Shown: one piece after another, positions 45,751 to 54,078 of the stretch
Numbering within the stretch: position 1 is the first letter of the stretch
Layout: every line of letters begins with the position of its first letter
Origin: Halomonas sp. ALS9
Lineage (GTDB): Bacteria; Pseudomonadota; Gammaproteobacteria; Pseudomonadales; Halomonadaceae
Assembly (NCBI RefSeq): GCF_001651035.1
Contig: NZ_LXRG01000110.1
Span: 62,001-126,000, forward strand
Length of the DNA: 64,000 bases
Reading direction: 5' to 3'
Translations under genes and position numbers: made by a program
Notes under the pieces: generated by a model
Seen by the model: only the letters and a program-made list of their open reading frames with translations
The model's database searches: none
Told to the model about the DNA's origin: nothing

Positions 45751-45892
45751 CGCAGTTTATCCCTATTATTTATCAATCAACCAAACTTAGAGCAACGCTG
45801 GTCGGCTGTCACCTCTAATCTACCAACGCAAGCCGTGGCGTCTTCCTGGTTCCTCCTGTTAGGCTTACAGCTTCCCCTGTGAGAGAAAACTA

Positions 45893-47260
45893 ATGCTGTC
45901 TGCTAACTCTGCTAAGGCGACGGATGGCTACGCGTCGCGTCGAGAAATATTTGGCTGGGCGATGTTTGATTTTGCCAACCAGGCCTACACGCTGCTGATT
46001 ATTACCGTGGTATTTGGTGAGCTATTTACCACCGTTATTGTGGGGGATCGCGGCGATAACTTCCGGCTTGCCAACTTTCTATGGAGCTTGGCCCTGGCGA
46101 TTAGCTATCTGATGGTGGTTATCACGGCGCCGCTATGCGGCGCCGTTATGGATTACCGGGCAGAGAAAAAGCGCTTTTTACTGATTAGCTATTTAGCCAC
46201 CGTCGTCACCACGGCGATGCTTTACTTCGTTGAACCGGGTTACGTTATCGTCGGACTGCTATTGATTGTGCTGTCCAACTACGCTTACTCCATGGGGGAG
46301 TCGTTTATCGCCTCTTTTTTACCCGAGCTTGGACCACCGCAATCGTTGGGCAAAATTTCCGGTTTTGGTTGGGCGTTAGGCTACATCGGCGGGTTGTTTG
46401 CGGCGGGGTTCACGCTAGTGGTGCTAGGCGAGGCCAGTGCGGACAACTTTGAACGCATCCGTTGGGTGGGGCCTTTTGCCGCCGGCTTTTTTCTAATTAC
46501 CGCTATTCCTACGTTTTTATGGCTAAAAGAGCGCGGTACGCCCCAGCCTCGCGGCGTTTCTTATCGGCATATTGCTCTGAATCGCGTCACCGCCACTTTT
46601 CACGAGTTGCGCCATTTTAAAGACTTGACCGTGTTTTTGATATCGCTGCTGTTCTCGATGGCCGGTGTCTACATCATTATCGCGTTCGCCTTTATTTATG
46701 GTGCTCAAGTGATTGGTTGGGATGAAAGCGTGCGCAATATCATGTTTATTATTGTTCAAGTTACCGCCGCGGCAGGAGCTCTGGGGTTTGGCTGGATACA
46801 GGATCAGCTCGGCGCCAAACGCACGTACCAAATGACCCTGGCGCTATGGGTACTGGCGATTATTGCTATTTGGGCAACGCCTGAGGTGACTCAGTGGGTT
46901 AATGGGCATTTTGACCTGCAGTGGCAATCTCAATACGTATTTCTGGTGGTCGGCTGCCTTGCTGGGCTTAGCCTAGGTTCTAGCCAATCGGCAAGCAGGG
47001 CGCTGGTGGGGCTATTTTCACCCTTGGCTAAATCAGCCGAGTTTTTTGGATTCTGGGGGTTGGCTAATAAGTTAGCGGGGGTGTTGGGCATCGTCATGTT
47101 GGGTGTCCTGCAAACGCTGATTGGCTTGCAAGCGTCTATTCTATTATGTGTTGCCCTGTTCGTTATCGCGATGTTGATTTGCGCCAGGGTCAACGAGCGC
47201 CGTGGCCGGGAGGCTGCGCTCGCCTGGGAAGCCAGCCCTATCAACAGCCATAAGGCTTGA
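45893..47260 (+). CDS. UMF1-family MFS transporter
   Basis: A 455-residue, 12-helix carrier of the UMF1/Atg22-like branch of the major facilitator superfamily. MFDFANQAYTLLIITVVFGELF at the N-terminus and QSASRALVGLFSPLAKSAEFFGFWGL near the end are characteristic; the latter is the family's signature in helix 10-11. Substrate unknown (yeast Atg22 exports amino acids from the vacuole). The gene is divergent from the binding-protein operon. Confidence 0.9.
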   Translation: MLSANSAKATDGYASRREIFGWAMFDFANQAYTLLIITVVFGELFTTVIVGDRGDNFRLANFLWSLALAISYLMVVITAPLCGAVMDYRAEKKRFLLISYLATVVTTAMLYFVEPGYVIVGLLLIVLSNYAYSMGESFIASFLPELGPPQSLGKISGFGWALGYIGGLFAAGFTLVVLGEASADNFERIRWVGPFAAGFFLITAIPTFLWLKERGTPQPRGVSYRHIALNRVTATFHELRHFKDLTVFLISLLFSMAGVYIIIAFAFIYGAQVIGWDESVRNIMFIIVQVTAAAGALGFGWIQDQLGAKRTYQMTLALWVLAIIAIWATPEVTQWVNGHFDLQWQSQYVFLVVGCLAGLSLGSSQSASRALVGLFSPLAKSAEFFGFWGLANKLAGVLGIVMLGVLQTLIGLQASILLCVALFVIAMLICARVNERRGREAALAWEASPINSHKA

Positions 47261-47290
47261 AAGGGCGCCCTGACTTCAGTGAGGTGAAGT

Positions 47291-47818
47291 ATGGCAACGC
47301 ACATGGCAAGTCGAACAACTCAGCGTGGCGGCATCGTTATGATGCTGCTGTTTTGGGTACTATTAATGGCAGTGGGCACTTGGTGGATTCACGGTGGTTT
47401 GGAAGAGATGATGCGCCCTAATGCGAATATTGTGCATACGCTGCCTGCGGGGGAACCGGTTACCTTAAAGCGTAACCGAGCCGGCCATTTTGAGTCGCCG
47501 GGGCGTATCAATGGCACGCCGGTAACCTTTTTGCTCGACACTGGCGCCACCTATGTAGCCATACCGGCCGAATTGGCAAGCGAGCTAGGTCTCGAACCTG
47601 GGCGTAGCGCTTGGTTCAATACCGCCAACGGCCGAGTAGAAGGTACCTTAACTGAACTTGATGAGGTTTCGCTGGGCGGCCTAAAAGTGCAAAATGTGCA
47701 AGGGTCAATCAGTCCCGGCATGGAACGCGACACCGTACTACTCGGCATGAGCTTTCTGAATTTATTGTCGATTGAAATACATGCGGGTGAGATGGTGTTG
47801 AGCCTTCCTGAGCAGTGA
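47291..47818 (+). CDS. Membrane-anchored retropepsin-like aspartic protease
   Basis: A 175-residue protein with one N-terminal membrane helix (about 16-35) and a clan AA domain: FLLDTGATYVAIP carries the single catalytic Asp, and LLGMSFLN the hydrophobic-hydrophobic-Gly motif. It would act as a dimer like the TIGR02281 family. Target unknown. It follows the UMF1 gene by 30 bases with GAGG before the ATG and ends at the 47868-47899 hairpin. Confidence 0.88.
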   Translation: MATHMASRTTQRGGIVMMLLFWVLLMAVGTWWIHGGLEEMMRPNANIVHTLPAGEPVTLKRNRAGHFESPGRINGTPVTFLLDTGATYVAIPAELASELGLEPGRSAWFNTANGRVEGTLTELDEVSLGGLKVQNVQGSISPGMERDTVLLGMSFLNLLSIEIHAGEMVLSLPEQ

Positions 47819-47867
47819 GTTCAGCTTATGGATGTACCATTGATATGAAGAGCTAAGCGGCCATGTA

Positions 47868-47899
47868 AAAAAGGCAGACCACTGATGGTCTGCCTTTTT
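47868..47899. terminator. Terminator between the protease and small-protein genes
   Basis: A perfect 13-bp stem (AAAAAGGCAGACC and its complement) with a 6-base loop runs into TTTTTG on the plus strand and AAAAA-rich bases on the other, so it can stop transcription from both sides. Confidence 0.9.
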
Positions 47900-47931
47900 G
47901 ATATGCTTGAGCAAAAGTTGCTTAATATGCC

Positions 47932-48072
47932 TTACTCATTGGTGTCGTTTCCTTCCCCGGGTGGCGCCTTATAATGCCCTGGGATTTTTAACTTCTCCCC
48001 GTTGGGCAGGTCGCGCACTTGGGCTGGAATGTAAACACGTTTTATAACACTTTTCGTTTTGCTACTTCCCAT
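47932..48072 (-). CDS. Small basic protein of unknown function (46 residues)
   Basis: A short frame with a strong ribosome site (GGGGGAG, six bases before the ATG) encodes a soluble basic protein: start MGSSKTKSVIKRVYIPAQV, then RDLPNGEKLKIPGHYKAP and an acidic tail. There is no signal peptide or helix. Pattern VYIPAQVRDLPNGEKL has the look of a conserved small domain, but I cannot name a family. It is isolated between two converging or diverging genes and closes at the 47868-47899 hairpin. Confidence 0.65.
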   Translation of the reverse strand: MGSSKTKSVIKRVYIPAQVRDLPNGEKLKIPGHYKAPPGEGNDTNE

Positions 48073-48302
48073 GGCAGGCTCCCCCTGTCAGATTGTCGAC
48101 AGTTAGCGTTTACACATTAGTCCTCGCTTGAGGAAGAATCAAGTTTCCGGCCTCGCGCCCAAGCCAATACGTGCAATTGTAAACGACAGAAGCGGGTGTT
48201 TTGGTGGTTTTGAGTTATCCTGAGTGCCAATCATGGGCGCCTGCGTTGATATTGGGTGAGCGGGTGAGAAAATAAACAGCCTAAGCGGAGTGCATAAAGA
48301 GG

Positions 48303-49061
48303 ATGGTAGATCATTTGGAACAGCAATTTCAGGCACTTGAGTCGCAAGAGTCTGTAACGCCTGACTATCCCGATCAGGATCATGTTTTGATCATTGAGGA
48401 TGACCAGCGTCTGGCCGAGCTTACCCGTGATTACTTGGAAGCGAACGGCTTTCAAGTAACGCTGGAAGCAGACGGTGCTAAAGGGGTCGACCGCATTTTA
48501 ACCCTGCAGCCCGATCTGGTGATTTTAGACTTAATGCTGCCAGGGGAGGACGGTTTAGCGATTTGTCGCCGCGTTAGACCTAATTTTGCAGGCCCGATTA
48601 TGATGCTGACCGCGCGCACCGATGACCTTGATCAGGTTTTGGGGCTTGAAATGGGCGCTGACGACTATGTGCCGAAGCCGGTTCAACCGCGGGTGTTACT
48701 GGCGCGCATGCGCGCGCTGCTACGCCGGGCGGACGGGCCAGCCCCGGACGGTGAAATGCGGCTGCGTTTTGAAAATCTGGAGATCGATAACGCGACTCGC
48801 GAAGCCTGGCTCTCGGGTGAACGTATTGACTTAACCAGCGCCGAGTTCGACCTACTTTGGCTGCTGGGTCGTAACGCAGGTCGAGTGCTCACCCGTGAAG
48901 AGATATTCAGCGACCTAAGGGGCATTAAGTACGACGGCCAAGACCGTTCTATTGATGTACGCGTATCGCGTATTCGACCCAAGATTGGCGATGATCCTAA
49001 TCAGCCTCACCGGATCAAAACCGTGCGCAGTAAAGGTTATCTTTTCGTCAAGGACAGTTGA
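48303..49061 (+). CDS. rstA: OmpR-family response regulator (RstA-like)
   Basis: A 252-residue two-component regulator. An unusual N-terminal extension of about 26 residues precedes the receiver, whose acidic pocket is D33/D34 with phospho-acceptor D76 (LVILDLMLPGEDG). The winged-helix output domain has DNATREAWLSGE and RGIKYDGQDRSIDVRVSRIRPKIG, close to E. coli RstA. The sensor kinase follows 20 bases later. The ATG is almost touching its AGAGG site. Confidence 0.9.
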   Translation: MVDHLEQQFQALESQESVTPDYPDQDHVLIIEDDQRLAELTRDYLEANGFQVTLEADGAKGVDRILTLQPDLVILDLMLPGEDGLAICRRVRPNFAGPIMMLTARTDDLDQVLGLEMGADDYVPKPVQPRVLLARMRALLRRADGPAPDGEMRLRFENLEIDNATREAWLSGERIDLTSAEFDLLWLLGRNAGRVLTREEIFSDLRGIKYDGQDRSIDVRVSRIRPKIGDDPNQPHRIKTVRSKGYLFVKDS

Positions 49062-49081
49062 TCATTCAGAGGGACAGCATC

Positions 49082-50692
49082 ATGCGGCGAGTGCTCAGTC
49101 ACGGCTCGTTTTTACGCTTCTATCTGTTGCTGGGTATCGCGCTATTAGTGGTGTTTATCATCGCCCTAGCGGGGCGTTCCTTTATCGAACAGGTGCGCCG
49201 CGAAGACTACCGTGAGCAGCTTGCCGCGCTACCCATGTCGCTGATGACGCAACAGCTCGCCGCCACGCCTTTAGAACAGCGAAATACCCTGCTTGAGCGT
49301 TTTTCAGAGCAGCTCGATGTGCAACTGACTCTAGAGCCCATCAACGAAGCGGATTTGGGCTATTTTGAGCGGTCTCGGCTGGAGCGGGGCCGGATACTGG
49401 TCGCCGAAAGCCCCTGGCTCTTGCAACAGCGTCTGCCCAGCGACACCTGGCTGCTGCAAGCACGCCTTGATGACTGGAGCGAGCACCAGTGGCATGGCAG
49501 CATTGAACTGCTCGGCGAGTGGCTTGCGGCAACGCCCGCGGAAGAGCGGGATGGCCGCATTGCCCAATTACGCCAAGGGAGTTGGCCGTTGCAGCTTTTG
49601 TCGTCGTTGCCTGTGGGGCTAACAGCGCAGCAGCAGGCCCAGCTGGCCAGCGGTAACGTTATCACTAAGCTAGTCTCCGATAAGCTGTCAATTACGCTGC
49701 TCTATCAGTTACCAAGCCAGCAGTTACCAGGCGAGTCACAATGGCTGCAAGCAGGGCCTATTTCCCGCGGCGACACCCTTCCACTAAATTTACATCTGCC
49801 TCTCCTTGTCGGGCTGATGATTGTTCTCAGCCTGATTATCTATTTGATTATGCGCAGCATTGAAGCCCGTATGGCACGGCTGGAACTGGCCGCCACGCGG
49901 ATTGCCAGCGGCCGCCTGGAAACCCGTGTGAAAGTTGAGAGCGGTGACTTTTTAGGCCGCTTGGGCATGGCGTTTAACGGCATGGCCAATCAGGTGCAGA
50001 GCCTGCTGCGTGGTCAGCAAGAAATGATTCGGGCGGTTTCCCACGAATTACGCACCCCCGTAGCGCGTATTCGCTTTGCCGTGCAAATGGTCGAGGATAT
50101 GACTGACCAACCCGCCATTCGGCGTCAGCTTCAGGGCATTGATGCGGATATTGCCGAACTTGATGAATTAGTCGATGAAATTCTCACCTATGCGCGCCTG
50201 GGCGGGGAAACAGTGAACGGCGCCGAGCTTGAAACGGCGCTGGTAGAGTGCCGGGCTATGGCAGAAAGGGTGATTGATACGCTGTCACCGTTGCATAAAG
50301 GCCTGGCGCTGGCGCTTGCCCCAGGGCCTGAAATCGAACTGCTGGCGGAGCCGCGCTATCTTCAGCGCGCGGTGCAGAATTTAGTCGGTAATGCCTGCCG
50401 TCACGCCAAGTCCCAGGTGGTGATTCAACTCTGGGATGAGCCCAATCTGGTGCGTATCGATGTTGAAGACGACGGCCCCGGCATTCCCCCTGAGGCGCGG
50501 GCGGATATCTTCAAGCCTTTTGCCCGATTGGACGACAGCCGTGCCCGCAGCTCCGGCGGCTACGGGTTAGGGCTTTCGATTGTGCAGAAAATCATGGCCG
50601 GGCACGGCGGTAGCGTGACCATCGATACCAGCCCCACCTTGGGCGGCGCGCGCTTTACGCTGCTGGTTCCCCGTCGCGATCCGCCGGCTTAA
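49082..50692 (+). CDS. rstB: Sensor histidine kinase (RstB-like)
   Basis: A 536-residue membrane kinase: helix 1 (about 12-33), a periplasmic sensor region of some 200 residues, helix 2 (about 240-262), HAMP, H-box AVSHELRTPVARIR with phospho-acceptor H321, N-box LVGNACRHAKS, and G-boxes DDGPGIP and SSGGYGLGLSIV. Start: ATG 49082 with AGAGGGA seven bases upstream; a TTG at 49058 overlapping the regulator's stop is less likely. The last 38 bases overlap metR on the other strand. Confidence 0.9.
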   Translation: MRRVLSHGSFLRFYLLLGIALLVVFIIALAGRSFIEQVRREDYREQLAALPMSLMTQQLAATPLEQRNTLLERFSEQLDVQLTLEPINEADLGYFERSRLERGRILVAESPWLLQQRLPSDTWLLQARLDDWSEHQWHGSIELLGEWLAATPAEERDGRIAQLRQGSWPLQLLSSLPVGLTAQQQAQLASGNVITKLVSDKLSITLLYQLPSQQLPGESQWLQAGPISRGDTLPLNLHLPLLVGLMIVLSLIIYLIMRSIEARMARLELAATRIASGRLETRVKVESGDFLGRLGMAFNGMANQVQSLLRGQQEMIRAVSHELRTPVARIRFAVQMVEDMTDQPAIRRQLQGIDADIAELDELVDEILTYARLGGETVNGAELETALVECRAMAERVIDTLSPLHKGLALALAPGPEIELLAEPRYLQRAVQNLVGNACRHAKSQVVIQLWDEPNLVRIDVEDDGPGIPPEARADIFKPFARLDDSRARSSGGYGLGLSIVQKIMAGHGGSVTIDTSPTLGGARFTLLVPRRDPPA

Positions 50693-51593
50693 CCCCCGTT
50701 AGCACTGCAAAGGAGGTTTCCCGCGCAGTGCGTAAGAAATCCTGCATCCACGGCGCTTCATGGGTCTCTTCGCGAATCGCGGCATATAGCGTGCTCCATA
50801 CCCCATGCTCACCTAGTTTTACCGCGCTCACGTAATCGCGCTCTAAATACTCGGTTAGCGCCCAGTTGGGCAGCGCGCAGACGCCGCGCCCGCTGGCCAC
50901 CAGCTGCATCATCATTATGGTTAATTCGGCAGTGCGGATCTCCTTGGGGCGCACATTCGCTGGTTCCAAGAACTGGGTGAAAATATCCAGCCGCGACTGC
51001 TCGACGGGGTAGGTAATCAACGTCTCCTCGGCCAGCGCCTGGGGCTCAATGAAGCCTCGCCCCGCAAACGGGTGCTGTCGAGCAACAGCCAATAGCCCTT
51101 CATAGCGAAACAGCGGAGCGTAGTGAATACCTTCAAGGGGCTGGGGGTCGGCGGTAATCACCAGATCCAGCTGCTCCCGGGCAAGCGCTGGGAGCGGGTC
51201 GAAGTGATGGCCGCTGGGAATGTCGATTTCCACCTCCGGCCAGTGATCACGAAAGTAATCCACTGTAGGCATCAACCACTGGAAGCAGCTGTGGCACTCA
51301 ATGGCCATATGCAAACGCCCCTGCTCGGTGCCTGCCAGGCGCGCTAGATCACGCTCCGCCTTGCGCACTTCGGGCAGTACCTGGTCGGCCAGGGCGAGCA
51401 GGCGTAGCCCCGCGCTGGTGAACTCCACCGGGCGGGTTTTGCGCACAAACAGCGCGCTGTCCACGCGGCTCTCTAGATCTTTGAGCTGGTGCGATAGCGC
51501 CGATTGGGTTAAATGCACGCGATCGGCAGCATCGACCAGAGAGCCGGTTTCGCGCAGCGCCAGCAGGGTGCGTAGGTGTCGTAGCTCAATCAT
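50655..51593 (-). CDS. metR: LysR-family regulator of methionine genes
   Basis: Activator that uses homocysteine as coinducer for metE and related genes. The 312-residue protein matches E. coli MetR: IELRHLRTLLALRETGSL and LTQSALSHQLKDLE form the DNA-binding helix-turn-helix, and IECHSCFQWLMPT and TYPVEQSRLDIFTQFL are MetR-specific. Start set at the ATG 51591-51593; a TTG four codons upstream is in frame. It is divergent from metE, with MetR-like sites between. Its 3' end overlaps rstB by 38 bases. Confidence 0.94.
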   Translation of the reverse strand: MIELRHLRTLLALRETGSLVDAADRVHLTQSALSHQLKDLESRVDSALFVRKTRPVEFTSAGLRLLALADQVLPEVRKAERDLARLAGTEQGRLHMAIECHSCFQWLMPTVDYFRDHWPEVEIDIPSGHHFDPLPALAREQLDLVITADPQPLEGIHYAPLFRYEGLLAVARQHPFAGRGFIEPQALAEETLITYPVEQSRLDIFTQFLEPANVRPKEIRTAELTIMMMQLVASGRGVCALPNWALTEYLERDYVSAVKLGEHGVWSTLYAAIREETHEAPWMQDFLRTARETSFAVLTGVKPADRDGEPAA

Positions 51594-51611
51594 GTAATTG
51601 CTCAATCATCG

Positions 51612-51624
51612 TGAGTATTTTTCA
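51612..51624. promoter_or_regulatory. Candidate MetR site near metR
   Basis: TGAGTATTTTTCA fits the MetR consensus TGAAnnTnnTTCA with one mismatch. It lies 19 bases upstream of the metR ATG, suited to autoregulation. Confidence 0.5.
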
Positions 51625-51678
51625 TTTTTACTATTAGAAACTTTAGTTTGATTCACTAAGGCGTGGTGCCCAGACTAT

Positions 51679-51692
51679 GTGAAATCATTCAC
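51679..51692. promoter_or_regulatory. Candidate MetR site near metE
   Basis: GTGAA-ATCA-TTCAC is a perfect dyad with the TGAA/TTCA half-sites of MetR but a four-base centre where five is usual. It lies 17 bases upstream of the metE ATG, unusually close for activation. A second dyad (TTAGT...ACTAA, 51643-51659) lies between the two sites. Confidence 0.45.
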
Positions 51693-51708
51693 GTTGGTAG
51701 GCTTTATC

Positions 51709-54006
51709 ATGACAGTTTCTCATATTCTCGGCTATCCCCGCATTGGCGCCCAGCGCGAGCTCAAAAAAGTCACGGAAGCGTACTGGAAAGGCGAGTGCAC
51801 GCGTAGCGAGCTTGAAAGCACCGGTCGCGAGCTGCGTTTGCGCCACTGGCAGGCGCAGCAAGACGCAGGTTTGGATTTCGTTAGCGTGGGTGATTTCGCC
51901 TTTTATGATCAGGTGCTTAACGTCTCAGTGGCACTGGGCGCGGTGCCTGCACGCTTTAATGCCCAAGCAGAAGTGGCGGGTGGCAATATCGACCTGGATA
52001 CCGTCTTCCGCATGGCCCGCGGTAGAGCGCCCACTGGTGAGCCCGCCGCGGCCTGTGAAATGACTAAATACTTCGATACCAACTACCACTACCTCGTCCC
52101 CGAACTGCACGAAGGGCAAACCTTTACCCTGGCCTCTAACCGCCTGTTTGACGAAGTGGATGAAGCGTTACTCGCGGGTTTTACCCCAAAAGTAACGCTG
52201 ACAGGGCCGCTAACCTGGCTATGGCTGGGCAAGACCAAAGGCGGTGATTTTGACCGCCTGACGCTGCTCGATAGCGTACTTAATGTGTATGGCGAAATAT
52301 TAGCGCGGCTCGCCACCCAAGGTATTGAGTGGGTTCAGTTGGATGAGCCAGCGCTGGTGCAGGATCTGCCGCTGGCGTGGCAGCAGGCCTATGAGCGCGC
52401 CTATCACCGTCTTCAGTCTGCGCCGCTAAAACTATTGCTAGCCACTTACTTCGGCGGCTTGGGCGATAATCTTTCCCTGGCGACCCGCCTACCCGTAGCG
52501 GGTTTGCACATTGACGCCGTACGGGCGCCGCAGCAAGTCGAGAGTGTGATTGACCGTCTCGGCCCCCACCAGGTGCTATCGGTGGGTTTTGTTGATGGCC
52601 GCAATATCTGGCGGGCCGATTTGGCTGCCTTGCGCGAACGTCTGCTGCCGTTAAAGGTGCGCCTGGGCCAGCGGCTTTGGCTGGCACCGAGCTGTTCGCT
52701 GCTACATGTGCCGGTGGATCTGGCCCAGGAGACGGCGCTTGACGATGAACTGATCAGCTGGCTGGCCTTTGCGCGGCAGAAGCTAGACGAGGTGGTCACC
52801 CTGGCGCGCTTGATCGATAACCGCGCCACGCGCGCCGACGAGCAGCGCCTGGATCAGGCCACTCGGGCGCTGGATGTCCGGCGTGAATCATCACGTATTC
52901 ACCAAACTGTGGTCAGTCAGCGTTTGGCGGCGATTAGCGCCGCCGATAGCCAACGCCAGGCGCCTTATCCTGTTCGCGCTGTGGCTCAGCGGCGAGCGCT
53001 TAAGCTGCCGCTTTTCCCCACCACGACGATTGGTTCTTTCCCACAAACCGATGATATTCGTGCCGCCCGGCGCACCTTTAAGGCCGGTGAGCTGTCGCTA
53101 GCCGACTACGAAGCCCGTATGCAGGCCGAAATTGCCTACGCTGTCGCGCGCCAGCAGGCCTTGGCTATCGATGTGCCGGTACACGGCGAAGCCGAGCGCA
53201 ATGATATGGTGGAGTACTTCGGCGAGCAGCTAGACGGGTTTGCCTTTACCCGCTTTGGCTGGGTGCAGAGCTACGGTTCACGCTGTGTTAAGCCGCCGGT
53301 GATTTTTGGTGATGTTTCGCGCCCTAGGCCGATGACGGTACGCTGGAGCGAGTATGCCCAGAGCCTGACCGACAAACCCATGAAGGGCATGCTGACCGGG
53401 CCGGTGACGATTCTACAGTGGTCGTTTGTACGCGATGACCAGCCGCGGGAAACCACCTGCCGCCAGATTGCCTTGGCGCTGCGCGATGAGGTGCTGGATC
53501 TTGAAAAAGCGGGGATCAAGATTATTCAAATCGACGAACCGGCGCTGCGTGAAGGGCTGCCGCTTCGCCAGCATGAGTGGCAGGCGTACCTTGATTGGGC
53601 GGTGGAAAGCTTCCAGCTAAGCGCCGCAGGCGTGGCCAATGCCACCCAGATTCATACCCATATGTGTTATTCGGAGTTCAACGACATCATTGGCGCGATT
53701 GCAGCCCTTGATGCCGATGTGATCACCATCGAAACGTCACGCTCCGATATGCACCTGTTGGATGCCTTTCAAGATTTCGCCTATCCCAACGAAATCGGCC
53801 CTGGGGTTTACGATATCCACACCCCCAATATTCCCGAGGTGAGCTGGATGGTCGATTTGATGGAAAAAGCCCTGGAAAAAATCCCCGCCGAACGGCTGTG
53901 GGTAAACCCGGACTGCGGTCTAAAAACCCGCAACTGGGCGGAAGTAGAGCCAGCGCTGGCCAATATGCTGGCAGCGGCTAAGTTACTTCGCCAACGCTAC
54001 GCTTGA
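51709..54006 (+). CDS. metE: Cobalamin-independent methionine synthase
   Basis: Transfers the methyl group of 5-methyltetrahydrofolate-triglutamate to homocysteine. The 765-residue protein has both barrels. Zinc ligands H651 and C653 (THMCYSEF), the Glu of TIETSRSD and the Cys of NPDCGLKTR are present. Start: ATG 51709 ([13 protein letters not shown]) rather than a GTG at 51679, because the GTG lies in the regulator site. Control by the divergent metR is expected. Terminator at 54026-54052. Confidence 0.97.
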   Translation: MTVSHILGYPRIGAQRELKKVTEAYWKGECTRSELESTGRELRLRHWQAQQDAGLDFVSVGDFAFYDQVLNVSVALGAVPARFNAQAEVAGGNIDLDTVFRMARGRAPTGEPAAACEMTKYFDTNYHYLVPELHEGQTFTLASNRLFDEVDEALLAGFTPKVTLTGPLTWLWLGKTKGGDFDRLTLLDSVLNVYGEILARLATQGIEWVQLDEPALVQDLPLAWQQAYERAYHRLQSAPLKLLLATYFGGLGDNLSLATRLPVAGLHIDAVRAPQQVESVIDRLGPHQVLSVGFVDGRNIWRADLAALRERLLPLKVRLGQRLWLAPSCSLLHVPVDLAQETALDDELISWLAFARQKLDEVVTLARLIDNRATRADEQRLDQATRALDVRRESSRIHQTVVSQRLAAISAADSQRQAPYPVRAVAQRRALKLPLFPTTTIGSFPQTDDIRAARRTFKAGELSLADYEARMQAEIAYAVARQQALAIDVPVHGEAERNDMVEYFGEQLDGFAFTRFGWVQSYGSRCVKPPVIFGDVSRPRPMTVRWSEYAQSLTDKPMKGMLTGPVTILQWSFVRDDQPRETTCRQIALALRDEVLDLEKAGIKIIQIDEPALREGLPLRQHEWQAYLDWAVESFQLSAAGVANATQIHTHMCYSEFNDIIGAIAALDADVITIETSRSDMHLLDAFQDFAYPNEIGPGVYDIHTPNIPEVSWMVDLMEKALEKIPAERLWVNPDCGLKTRNWAEVEPALANMLAAAKLLRQRYA

Positions 54007-54025
54007 GTTTTCGGAGTTCGTAATC

Positions 54026-54056
54026 AAACCCGCTGCATTCAGCAGCGGGTTTTGAG
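54026..54056. terminator. Terminator between metE and ppk
   Basis: An 11-bp stem, AAACCCGCTGC/GCAGCGGGTTT, with a five-base loop and TTTTG on the plus strand follows metE by 19 bases. Convergent ppk ends 27 bases away, so it may act both ways. Confidence 0.8.
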
Positions 54057-54078
54057 ATGAGACCTAATTATGCGCAGA

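Noticed and set aside
51594..51708. Cobalamin or SAM riboswitch before metE
   Set aside because: The 115-base gap is too short and lacks conserved box sequences; protein sites for MetR explain it better.
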